Origin: Paenibacillus odorifer
GTDB taxonomy: Bacteria > Bacillota > Bacilli > Paenibacillales > Paenibacillaceae
Assembly (NCBI RefSeq): GCF_000758725.1
Contig: NZ_CP009428.1
Span: forward strand, 682,001-746,000
Length of the DNA stretch: 64,000 nt
Direction of reading: 5' to 3'
Shown here: positions 17,165 through 25,296 of the stretch, piece by piece
Position numbering within the stretch: the first letter of the stretch is position 1
Layout of the letters: each line of letters opens with the position of its first letter
The notes under the pieces: generated by a model
The model's database searches: none
Told to the model about the DNA's origin: nothing
The model's input: only the letters and a program-made list of their open reading frames with translations
Program-made: the position numbers and the translations under genes

Positions 17165-18481
17165 TTATTTCTCAGCCACCATAGCGCGGAAGGATTCTTC
17201 AGCTGCGATAAGTGTAGCATCGATATCTGCATCAGTATGTGCTGTGGTCAGGAACCAAGCTTCGTATTTCGAAGGGGCAAGGTTAATGCCACGGTTCAGC
17301 ATATGACGGAAGAAGCTGGCGAACAATTCGCCGTCTGTATCCTGAGCCTCGTCATAATTCGTAACCGGATGGTTACAGAAATGAGTGGAAAACGAACCAC
17401 GGATGCGGTTGATTGTCAGTGGAATGCCATGACGGTCGGCAGATGCTTGAAGTCCATCGGCGAGGCGGATTGCAAGCCGATCCATTTCTTCGTATACACC
17501 CTCTGCACTCAGAACCTCTAAACAAGCAATCCCTGCAGAGATAGACGCAGGATTACCTGCCATTGTGCCAGCTTGATATGCCGGTCCAAGTGGAGCTACC
17601 TGTTCCATAACATGCTTGCGGCCGCCGTAAGCGCCGATAGGCAGGCCGCCACCGATGATTTTGCCAAGTGCAGTAAGGTCAGGAGTGATGTCCTCATGGT
17701 TATCCAGCCCTGCATAGGTTTGTGTAGAACCATAGTGGAAGCGGAAGGCAGTAATGACTTCGTCATAAATAACAAGGGAGCCATTATCGTGAGCCAGCTT
17801 GCAAAGTCCTTCGAGAAAACCAGGCTTAGGCATCACCATGCCGAAATTTCCTACAATCGGTTCAACCATAACAGCTGCGACATCTTCGCCCCATTTCTCC
17901 AGCGCCTCTTTCAGGCTGTCCAGATCATTAAAAGGAACGGTGATTACTTCCTGGGCGATACTGCTTGGAACACCGGCACTGTCTGGAATGCCAAGTGTAG
18001 AAGGTCCGGATCCTGCTGCTACGAGCACCAGATCGGAGTGGCCGTGGTAACAGCCGGCGAATTTTACGATTTTGCTGCGTTTTGTATAGGCACGGGCTAC
18101 ACGAATCGTTGTCATAACCGCTTCGGTTCCGGAATTGACGAAACGTACTTTATCCATAGATGGAATGGCTTCTTTTAGCATTTTAGCAAGTTTGATTTCG
18201 AGCTGGGTTGGGGTTCCGTAAAGAACACCATTTTCTGCTGCTGTAGTAATTGCTTTGGTAATATGAGGGTGGGCATGGCCGGTAATGATCGGTCCATAGG
18301 CTTGGAGATAATCGATATATTCATTGCCGTCTTCATCCCAGAAGTGAGATCCACTGGCGCGTTTCATAAATACGGGTGCTCCGCCGCCAACGGCTTTGAA
18401 GGAGCGGGAAGGGCTATTTACACCTCCAACGATATGCTGGAGGGCTTCGTGATAAAGTTGTTCAGATGTGGAACGATTCAT
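17165..18481 (-). CDS. hemL: Glutamate-1-semialdehyde 2,1-aminomutase
   Basis: 438-residue PLP enzyme converting glutamate-1-semialdehyde to 5-aminolevulinate, the tetrapyrrole precursor. Class III aminotransferase features are visible: [38 protein letters not shown] and the PLP lysine in [15 protein letters not shown], with the GSA-specific NSPSRSF start and MAGNPAS. The ATG at 18481 ([10 protein letters not shown]) follows AAAGGATGAT and matches family starts; the upstream TTG at 18514 has no site. No other hem gene is adjacent, so this may be a second GSA aminomutase copy outside a hemAXCDBL cluster. An extended -10 promoter and a hairpin lie directly upstream. Confidence 0.95.
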   Translation of the reverse strand: MNRSTSEQLYHEALQHIVGGVNSPSRSFKAVGGGAPVFMKRASGSHFWDEDGNEYIDYLQAYGPIITGHAHPHITKAITTAAENGVLYGTPTQLEIKLAKMLKEAIPSMDKVRFVNSGTEAVMTTIRVARAYTKRSKIVKFAGCYHGHSDLVLVAAGSGPSTLGIPDSAGVPSSIAQEVITVPFNDLDSLKEALEKWGEDVAAVMVEPIVGNFGMVMPKPGFLEGLCKLAHDNGSLVIYDEVITAFRFHYGSTQTYAGLDNHEDITPDLTALGKIIGGGLPIGAYGGRKHVMEQVAPLGPAYQAGTMAGNPASISAGIACLEVLSAEGVYEEMDRLAIRLADGLQASADRHGIPLTINRIRGSFSTHFCNHPVTNYDEAQDTDGELFASFFRHMLNRGINLAPSKYEAWFLTTAHTDADIDATLIAAEESFRAMVAEK

Positions 18482-18518
18482 AATGTGATCATCCTTTCGA
18501 TTGTTGGTGCTCAAGGGA

Positions 18519-18563
18519 ACGGGCGAACAACGGTGTTTTCCGTTGTCCGCCCGTATTATACCA
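18519..18563 (-). promoter_or_regulatory. hemL promoter region with a stable inverted repeat
   Basis: On the minus strand an extended -10, TGGTATAAT (18555-18563), is followed at once by a 15-bp inverted repeat (arms 18519-18533 and 18540-18554, one mismatch). The hairpin would lie at or across the transcript 5' end, or it could act as an operator. It may also slow transcription coming from the upstream LCP gene. Confidence 0.55.
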
Positions 18564-18605
18564 AGTCACTGCTTTGTGTACATGTGAACTTTGCTTGTCA
18601 GACCC

Positions 18606-19652
18606 TTAATTGGTCCCGCCAGAACTGCTATTGGAGGTGTTCTCCGATGTAGGGGTTGGTGTTGGCTCAGGACCATTTATGGTATCCTGTATAAATTCTT
18701 TTAGCTTCTTTTCGCTACGAATTCCAATAACCTGTGATCCGTCACTTGTAGTTTCCTCGGTGAGCAGATCCATTGGCGGAATTTGCTCGCTGCCACCCAT
18801 ACTGCTATTATACCCTACGCTTGCCAGCTTCCACATATCATTAACTGACATATTGGTTTCAATATAAGGCGTAACCTGCGACAGGATATTTGGCAGTTTG
18901 ACGATGGAGGTGGTGCTGATCAGCTTATCAGCCACAGCCTTGAGAAAACCGCGTTGGCGCTCGGTTCGAGTGAAATCGGAGGTAGCGTCATGCCGAAAGC
19001 GAACATATTGTAGCGCCATGTTGCCGTCAAGATGCTGGTATCCTTTTTTCAGATCAATATCATATTCCGGACCGTCTGCAACGGTTTTGTAGACCATATC
19101 TTTTTCGACTTCATAATCCACACCCCCAACGGCATCAACCAGCTTGATGAATCCTTGGAAGTCCGTGTAGACATAATATTGAATTGGGATACCGAGCAGA
19201 TCGCTGACGGTCTGCATCGCAGTATTAGGTCCATAAATAATCGCTGTATTAATACGCTTCTCGCCATGATCCGGAATCGGAACGTACGTATCTCTCAGTA
19301 TTGAAAATACACTGATTTTCTTCTTCACAGGGTCAAGAGAAGCGACGAGCATTGTATCTGAACGGGGGATTTCCCCTTTCTTCACACCTCGGGCATCCAC
19401 ACCCATTAATAGGATATTGACCGGCTCTGTACCTTCCCATTTAGGAGGCTCAGGGGTGTCAACATCAACGGTCTCTGCATTTTGAAAAGGTGAATCTTCA
19501 GTATTCGACATGCTACCAAGCTCATTGTAAATGGTTGTAATGTAGAAAATGGCCCCACCGATAATAAGGAGGAGTATAATGGCCAACGTCCAAAGCAGCG
19601 GTTTCTTTTTTGACTTACCAGTCTTTGCGTGCCTTTTCTTTCTAGGTGGCAT
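18606..19652 (-). CDS. LytR-CpsA-Psr (LCP) family protein
   Basis: 348 residues. LCP proteins transfer undecaprenyl-linked polymers (teichoic acid, capsule) onto peptidoglycan. A basic cytoplasmic tail and one membrane helix (about 20-42) precede the outside catalytic domain. Conserved parts are NILLMGVDARGVKKGEIPRSDTM, SILRDTYVPIP, ALQYVRFRHD and TRTERQRGFLKAV, including the Arg/Asp residues that bind lipid phosphate. The C-terminus is a Pro/Thr/Ser/Asn-rich tail. The ATG at 19652 follows AAAGGAAG; the ATG at 19673 overlaps it and is less likely. TTGCAC-17-TATAAT lies upstream. Confidence 0.94.
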   Translation of the reverse strand: MPPRKKRHAKTGKSKKKPLLWTLAIILLLIIGGAIFYITTIYNELGSMSNTEDSPFQNAETVDVDTPEPPKWEGTEPVNILLMGVDARGVKKGEIPRSDTMLVASLDPVKKKISVFSILRDTYVPIPDHGEKRINTAIIYGPNTAMQTVSDLLGIPIQYYVYTDFQGFIKLVDAVGGVDYEVEKDMVYKTVADGPEYDIDLKKGYQHLDGNMALQYVRFRHDATSDFTRTERQRGFLKAVADKLISTTSIVKLPNILSQVTPYIETNMSVNDMWKLASVGYNSSMGGSEQIPPMDLLTEETTSDGSQVIGIRSEKKLKEFIQDTINGPEPTPTPTSENTSNSSSGGTN

Positions 19653-19686
19653 TTCTCGTTCTTCCTTTCGCATTCACGTTGACTAC

Positions 19687-19715
19687 ATTATAATTTCTTT
19701 TGGGGATACGTGCAA
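19687..19715 (-). promoter_or_regulatory. Promoter of the LCP gene
   Basis: On the minus strand TTGCAC (19710-19715), exactly 17 bases, then TATAAT (19687-19692): a near-consensus sigma-A promoter in the divergent region shared with the peroxiredoxin gene. Confidence 0.75.
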
Positions 19716-19757
19716 TTTAGGAATAATTCCCCAATCTTAAGAAGGAGTGGATCTATC

Positions 19758-20225
19758 TTGAACGAAGTAGCTATTGGACAAAAAGTACCCAATTTCACCC
19801 TTCCCTCTTCCAATGGGCATGAGGTTAGTTTGAGTGATTACTTGGGCCGAAAGGTCATCTTATATTTTTATCCTAAAAATATGACACCAGCCTGCACGCA
19901 GGAGGCCTGCGAATTCCGTGACGCTTTTGATCAAATCACGGCGGTGGGTGCGGTTGTTCTGGGCATTAGTCCGGACTCTTTGACATCGCACGCTAAATTT
20001 ACAGAGAAGCATAGTCTGCCCTTTCCACTGCTGTCTGATGAGGATCATAAGGTAAGTGAAATGTTCGGCGTATGGCAGCTTAAGAAACTTTACGGCAAAG
20101 AGTTTATGGGGATTGTGCGATCTACTTTTCTGATTGATGAGCAGGGGATATTAGTGGAAGAATGGCGGAAGGTACGGGTAAAAGGGCATGTCGCAAACAC
20201 GATAGCAGGAATAAGCGAATCATAA
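19758..20225 (+). CDS. bcp: Peroxiredoxin, BCP/PrxQ type
   Basis: 155-residue thiol peroxidase reducing H2O2 and organic peroxides with thioredoxin. The thioredoxin-fold sequence includes YFYPKNMTPACTQEACEFRD, with peroxidatic Cys at about 45 and a resolving Cys five residues later (CxxxxC), the atypical 2-Cys PrxQ arrangement. The start is TTG at 19758 because GAAGGAG lies 10 bases before it; the upstream in-frame ATG lies within the divergent promoter. A GGAAT-A-ATTCC inverted repeat at 19720-19730 in its leader resembles half of a PerR/Fur-type box. Confidence 0.94.
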   Translation: MNEVAIGQKVPNFTLPSSNGHEVSLSDYLGRKVILYFYPKNMTPACTQEACEFRDAFDQITAVGAVVLGISPDSLTSHAKFTEKHSLPFPLLSDEDHKVSEMFGVWQLKKLYGKEFMGIVRSTFLIDEQGILVEEWRKVRVKGHVANTIAGISES

Positions 20226-20308
20226 ATTTTACTAATTACTTTTTATAGATGTCTATTACATTTTTAACAGCTTATATAAGGTGTTGTCATGATATAGTTT
20301 CCTCATAA

Positions 20309-20328
20309 TTGCTTCAAATTTGGAGCAA
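20309..20328 (+). promoter_or_regulatory. 20-bp palindrome before the activase gene
   Basis: TTGCTTCAAATTTGGAGCAA is symmetric except for one position pair. It lies 20 bases before the start codon and 10 bases after a TATAGT that could be a -10. A repressor operator is plausible; the cognate regulator is not identified. Confidence 0.45.
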
Positions 20329-20348
20329 GAAGAGGTGGTGGAGTGATA

Positions 20349-23300
20349 ATGCTGCATATTGGGCTTGATATCGGATCAACTACTGCTAAATTAGTTGTCA
20401 TAGAGCGGGACATCATTGTTTATCAAGACTATGTAAGACATTATAGCGATATTAAAAAAGCGGCCCTCTCTCTTCTGTCTGATGTACGCGACAGATTCCC
20501 AGAGAGGGGAGCTAGGCTTACTGTAAGCGGTTCCTCGGGTTTGTCTTTATCCAAATTAGGTGGAGTTCCCTTTATTCAGGAGGTGATAGCCTGCACGAAG
20601 GCGATCAGTGCGCTGATTCCGGAATGTGACACGGCGATTGAACTGGGTGGAGAGGACGCTAAGATAATATATCTTCGGGGCGGCATTGAGCAGCGTATGA
20701 ATACAGCCTGCGCGGGCGGAACGGGAGCGTTCATCGATCAGATGGCAGCGCTGCTGCAGACCGATCCGGCAGGCTTAAATGTTTTGGCAGAGAAGCATGA
20801 GCGAATCTATCCCATAGCTTCACGCTGTGGTGTATTTGCCAAAAGCGATGTGCAGCCGATGCTTAATGAAGGAGCACGCCGGGAGGATGTGGCGGCCTCG
20901 ATCTTCCAGAGTATCGTTAATCAGACGATTAGCGGTCTTGCTTGTGGACGTCCGATTCGAGGACGGGTGGCTTTTCTTGGCGGCCCGCTGACCTTCCTGC
21001 CTGCCTTGCGGCAGCGTTTTGCGGAAACGCTGGAGCTGGCGGAGGAGGATATCCTGTTCCCGGAACGCTCACAGTATTTCGTGGCGATTGGAGCTGCACT
21101 CTCCGAAGCTGATCCAGTCGTGTTGCCACTTTCAAGCTGGATCACGCGAATTGCGGCAGTTGATTTTACTGCGGATCGAGCTGCGGATGCTGAATTGCCG
21201 CCGCTTTTTGAGAATGCCGCTGAGCTTGCAGAATTTCGGCTTCGTCACGGTAAAGCCTCTGCAGCAAGATCAAATTTAGCTTTATATCGTGGGCCCTGTT
21301 ATCTAGGAATTGATGCCGGCTCAACTACAACTAAACTCGTGTTAACCGGTTCCGCTGACGAAATTCTCTATACCTTTTATGGCAGCAACAAAGGCAACCC
21401 GCTGCATTCGGTCAGCGATGCACTGAAGGAGATCTACCGGGTTCTGCCTGAAGGCTGCCACATTGCAGGCTCATATGTGACAGGGTACGGTGAGGGGTTA
21501 ATCAAGGCCGCTCTGCGGACGGATGGCGGAGAAGTAGAGACTGTTGCACACTACAAGGCAGCTTCCAAGTTCATGCCAGAAGTAGATTTCATACTGGATA
21601 TCGGTGGTCAGGACATGAAGTGCATCAAGATCCGTGGCGGTGCTATCGACAGCCTTATGCTCAATGAAGCCTGTTCAGCGGGGTGTGGCTCTTTTCTGGA
21701 GAGCTTTGCCTCTGCCCTGGGACTTGGCATCGAGGAATTTGCTAAGACTGCACTCGAAGCGACTCAGCCTGTTAATTTGGGCTCGCGCTGCACGGTATTT
21801 ATGAACTCTAAGGTTAAGCAGGTTCAGAAGGAGGGCGCGTCATTAGCGGATTTATCGGCGGGTCTTGCCTACTCTGTGATCAAGAATGCTCTGCAAAAGG
21901 TAATTAAAATCCGCAATCCGGAGGACTTAGGGCGAAATATCATCGTTCAGGGCGGTACCTTCTATAATGAAGCTGTATTGCGTGCCTTTGAGTCCTTGAC
22001 GGGGCGAACGGTGATTAGACCGGATATAGCTGGCGTAATGGGGGCTTACGGCTGTGCACTGATTGCGCGTGAGCAAGCCGGGGTTAACGGATCCAGTACG
22101 CTGCTTGGACCAGAGGAGCTTGCCAGCTTTAAATATGAGGTTTCTTCAGGCCGCTGTGGCCGCTGTGGGAATAACTGTGCGCTGACGATCAGTCGTTTTC
22201 CGGATAAGAGCTTTTATGTGACCGGCAATCGCTGCGAACGTGGCGCAGGAGTCAAAAAAGAGAAAAATGTCCTGCCGAATCTGATGCAGTATAAATATGA
22301 ACGGTTTTTTGAGTACGAGAGTTTACCGGAAACAGGGGCATGGCGGGGGACCGTCGGGATTCCGCGTACCATGAATATGTTTGAGAATTACCCGTTCTGG
22401 CACACCTTTTTCACCAAACTTGGCTATCGGGTGATTCTCTCCCCTAAATCCAGCAAGAAGCTTTTCGAAAGCGGAATGGATACAATTCCTTCAGAATCGA
22501 TATGTTATCCTGCGAAGATGGCACATGGACATGTGCAAAGCCTGATCGGTAAAGGTGTCGATTTTATTTTTTATCCAGCGGTGGTGTATGAGAAAAAAGA
22601 AGATGAAGCCGCGGATAATCACTTCAATTGTCCAGTGGTCGCCTCGTACCCCGAAGTCATTCGCAACAATATGGATGGGTTAAAGGACAATGGAATCAAG
22701 CTTGTCAGTCCATTCCTGACCTTTGATGATATTTCTGCGCTGACCAAAGGACTGGTGAAGACATTTACCAGCATTCCGCGAGATGAGATTACGTCCGCGG
22801 TGCAGGCGGGACTTACAGAGGCTGATAACGCCAAAAGTGATGTGCGTACTAAAGGTGAGGAGACCCTTGTGTATCTAGCTGATACTGGAACCAAAGGAAT
22901 CCTGCTCTGCGGGCACCCTTATCATGCCGATCCTGAGATTAATCACGGGATAGCGGATATGATAACCGGGATGGGACTCGCCGTGCTGACAGAAGATTCT
23001 GTCTGCCATCTGGACCACAGCGAAGGAGATGTGGCTGTTGTGAATCAGTGGACCTACCATGCCCGGATGTACCGTGCAGCCCGCCTTGCTGCAGTCCGCT
23101 CGGATCTGGAGCTTGTTCAATTGACTTCCTTCGGCTGTGGGATCGATGCGATCACTTGTGATGCCGTACAGGATATTATGGAAAGACATAACAAGGTATA
23201 TACATTGATCAAAATCGATGAGATCAGCAATCTTGGTGCAGCGCGCATTCGGCTTCGTTCATTGCTGGCGGCAATGCGTGAGCGTGAAAAAGGTAAGGTA

Positions 23301-24632
23301 GTGCCGCAAAAGCCGCCAAAAGTGCAGGCTAATGTGTTATTTACGAAGGAAATGAAAGAGACCTATACCATCCTTGCACCACAGATGTCGCCTATTCATT
23401 TTGAATTGTTTGAGCAGGTTTTTCGCGATGCCGGGTACCGTCTGAAGATACTTGAAACTACCGGACCCGAAGAGACAGAAGAAGGTCTGAGATATGTTAA
23501 TAATGATGCGTGTTATCCGGCAATTGTGACGATTGGCCAGATTCTGTCGGCGCTGAAGAGTGGGGAATATGATCCGGATCGTACTGCTGTGATTATGTCA
23601 CAAACGGGTGGCGGCTGCCGGGCTACGAATTATATTTCTTTGCTCCGCAAAGCCTTAAAGGATTCAGACCTTGAACAAATTCCGGTGATTTCACTCAATG
23701 CTTCGGGGATGGAGAATCAGCCGGGTTTCCGCATCAGTCTTAAGCTGGCGAATCGGTTGATAGCTGCCGCTTGTTATGGTGATCTTATGATGCGGATGTT
23801 AAATCACTTTAGGCCGCATGAGGTTGTTCCAGGAAGTGCGGAAGTTCTATTCCGCAAAGGGATGGAGCGTTGCAAGGCAAGCTTATCCAACTTTTCATTC
23901 CGAGAATACAAACGCCTGATTCGTGAGATTGTTGCAGAGTTCTGCAAGCTGCCCGTTACGGGTATTGCTAAACCAAGAGTGGGCATTGTCGGTGAGATCC
24001 TGATCAAATTCCATCCGGATGCCAATAACCGCATTATAGAGATGATCGAGGCAGAGGGCGGGGAGGCGGTAATGCCGGACTTCCTGGATTTCATTTTCTA
24101 TTGTGTATATAATCCGATCTACAAAGCTGAGCAATTCGGCAAAAGCAAACGGCTCGGCTATATCAATCCCATGCTGATCTCTTATCTGGAAATTTACCGT
24201 AAGCCGATTAAGGTTGCCCTTGAGGATGCGGGGTTAGCTAAAGGACGGGAGAATATTTATGGTCTTGCCGAGAAGGCCAGCCGACTGGTGTCCGTAGGAA
24301 ATCAGATGGGTGAGGGCTGGTTTTTAACCGCAGAAATGATGGATTTGTTGGATAATGGAGTGAACAACATCGCCTGTATTCAACCGTTCGCGTGCCTGCC
24401 CAACCATATCACCGGGCGTGGGATGATTAAAGGTCTTAAGGAATTATATCCGGGTGCAAATATCGTGGCGATTGACTATGATGCTGGAGTCAGCGTAGTC
24501 AACCAAGCGAATCGGATCAAGCTGATGATGTCAATTGCCAGCAGCCAGGAAGAGACTAAGCCATCTAATTTAAAACTGCCGGATAAGCCTCAGCAGCAGA
24601 CTTTACCTGAAAGTTCATACAGCTTAACCTGA
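20349..24632 (+). CDS. Large acyl-CoA dehydratase activase-like fusion (double BcrAD/BadFG plus HgdB-like)
   Basis: 1427 residues. Two ASKHA ATPase domains related to the activator of 2-hydroxyacyl-CoA dehydratases lie in tandem. The first has DIGSTTAKLVVI (about 4), ACAGGTGAFIDQ (about 119) and SRCGVFAKSDVQ (about 157). The second has GIDAGSTTTKLVL (about 320), CSAGCGSFLESF (about 440) and SRCTVFMNSKV (about 478). The paired cysteines would hold one shared [4Fe-4S] cluster. A CGRCGNNC cluster (about 600), a DUF2229-type part (ESICYPAKMAHG, about 715) and HgdB/HgdC-like parts (NNDACYPAIVTIGQ, about 1050) follow. ATG 20349 is preferred over GTG 20343 by spacing from AGGTGG. Related single-chain proteins occur in many anaerobes; the reaction is not established. 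Monocistronic, with a strong terminator. Confidence 0.9.
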   Translation: MLHIGLDIGSTTAKLVVIERDIIVYQDYVRHYSDIKKAALSLLSDVRDRFPERGARLTVSGSSGLSLSKLGGVPFIQEVIACTKAISALIPECDTAIELGGEDAKIIYLRGGIEQRMNTACAGGTGAFIDQMAALLQTDPAGLNVLAEKHERIYPIASRCGVFAKSDVQPMLNEGARREDVAASIFQSIVNQTISGLACGRPIRGRVAFLGGPLTFLPALRQRFAETLELAEEDILFPERSQYFVAIGAALSEADPVVLPLSSWITRIAAVDFTADRAADAELPPLFENAAELAEFRLRHGKASAARSNLALYRGPCYLGIDAGSTTTKLVLTGSADEILYTFYGSNKGNPLHSVSDALKEIYRVLPEGCHIAGSYVTGYGEGLIKAALRTDGGEVETVAHYKAASKFMPEVDFILDIGGQDMKCIKIRGGAIDSLMLNEACSAGCGSFLESFASALGLGIEEFAKTALEATQPVNLGSRCTVFMNSKVKQVQKEGASLADLSAGLAYSVIKNALQKVIKIRNPEDLGRNIIVQGGTFYNEAVLRAFESLTGRTVIRPDIAGVMGAYGCALIAREQAGVNGSSTLLGPEELASFKYEVSSGRCGRCGNNCALTISRFPDKSFYVTGNRCERGAGVKKEKNVLPNLMQYKYERFFEYESLPETGAWRGTVGIPRTMNMFENYPFWHTFFTKLGYRVILSPKSSKKLFESGMDTIPSESICYPAKMAHGHVQSLIGKGVDFIFYPAVVYEKKEDEAADNHFNCPVVASYPEVIRNNMDGLKDNGIKLVSPFLTFDDISALTKGLVKTFTSIPRDEITSAVQAGLTEADNAKSDVRTKGEETLVYLADTGTKGILLCGHPYHADPEINHGIADMITGMGLAVLTEDSVCHLDHSEGDVAVVNQWTYHARMYRAARLAAVRSDLELVQLTSFGCGIDAITCDAVQDIMERHNKVYTLIKIDEISNLGAARIRLRSLLAAMREREKGKVVPQKPPKVQANVLFTKEMKETYTILAPQMSPIHFELFEQVFRDAGYRLKILETTGPEETEEGLRYVNNDACYPAIVTIGQILSALKSGEYDPDRTAVIMSQTGGGCRATNYISLLRKALKDSDLEQIPVISLNASGMENQPGFRISLKLANRLIAAACYGDLMMRMLNHFRPHEVVPGSAEVLFRKGMERCKASLSNFSFREYKRLIREIVAEFCKLPVTGIAKPRVGIVGEILIKFHPDANNRIIEMIEAEGGEAVMPDFLDFIFYCVYNPIYKAEQFGKSKRLGYINPMLISYLEIYRKPIKVALEDAGLAKGRENIYGLAEKASRLVSVGNQMGEGWFLTAEMMDLLDNGVNNIACIQPFACLPNHITGRGMIKGLKELYPGANIVAIDYDAGVSVVNQANRIKLMMSIASSQEETKPSNLKLPDKPQQQTLPESSYSLT

Positions 24633-24646
24633 GCATTGTTCAGACG

Positions 24647-24685
24647 AAAAAGCGGACCAAGGATCTACCTTGGTTCGCTTTTTTA
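24647..24685 (+). terminator. Intrinsic terminator after the activase gene
   Basis: AAAGCG-ACCAAGG and CCTTGGT-CGCTTT arms around ATCTA, followed by a T6 run. Confidence 0.9.
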
Positions 24686-24762
24686 TGCTTTGTGCACTTA
24701 TGTATGATTTTCATGTTTTTCCTGCAATATAAAATTACCTTTCAGAAAGTTACAGCAAATTA

Positions 24763-24809
24763 TTGACCGAAATTTAGTTAAGGTGTAAAATAGTACGCAT
24801 GCGAACTAT
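24763..24809 (+). promoter_or_regulatory. Promoter and MarR-type operator
   Basis: TTGACC (24763-24768), 17 bases, TAAAAT (24786-24791) form a strong promoter. The palindrome TAGTACGCATGCGAACTA at 24791-24808 (one mismatched pair) sits directly over the transcription start. Its form and position are those of an operator bound by the MarR protein encoded downstream, repressing both regulator and pump. Confidence 0.85.
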
Positions 24810-24847
24810 TAGATGATCTAACTAATTAATTCTTTGGAGGTGAAGAT

Positions 24848-25291
24848 TTGGAAGATAAGGAGCAGCAATTAGATGATATTTTCTCCTCTTTTCGCCGGAT
24901 TAGCCATGCATTCCAGCAGTTGCTGTGGAAGGATGCCGAAGAGCTGGACATCACACCAACACAGTTAATGGTTCTCCGCAAAATATCTGCAAATCCCGAT
25001 ATTGGCATTACAGATCTTGCCGAGCTATTACATTTGGGGAACAGTGCAGCGAGCGGCGTAGTGGACCGGATGGTGAAAGCCGATTTGATCACAAGACAGC
25101 GCTCTGAGGTAGATCGGCGTATATACAACTTGGCGATTACTGAAAAGGGCAGAGAGATCAGGGAAAGAAGTAAGCAATCGCTCAGAAGACACTTACTTCC
25201 ACTATCCAATATACCTGCCAAGGATGCAGGTGAATTACTTAGGATTCATAACGAAATCATTCAGATCTTAGAGCAGGGGAGAGACAAATAG
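24848..25291 (+). CDS. MarR family transcriptional regulator
   Basis: 147-residue winged-helix dimeric repressor. Typical elements are DITPTQLMVLRKIS, then the recognition region GITDLAELLHLGNSAASGVVDRM and the wing with RSEVDRRIYNLAITEKG. The start is TTG at 24848, with TTTGGAGGTGA 7 bases upstream. The downstream DHA2 pump begins 5 bases after the stop, so the pair is one operon. The palindrome over the promoter implies autorepression relieved by a drug-like ligand. Ligand identity is unknown. Confidence 0.93.
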   Translation: MEDKEQQLDDIFSSFRRISHAFQQLLWKDAEELDITPTQLMVLRKISANPDIGITDLAELLHLGNSAASGVVDRMVKADLITRQRSEVDRRIYNLAITEKGREIRERSKQSLRRHLLPLSNIPAKDAGELLRIHNEIIQILEQGRDK

Positions 25292-25296
25292 AATTT

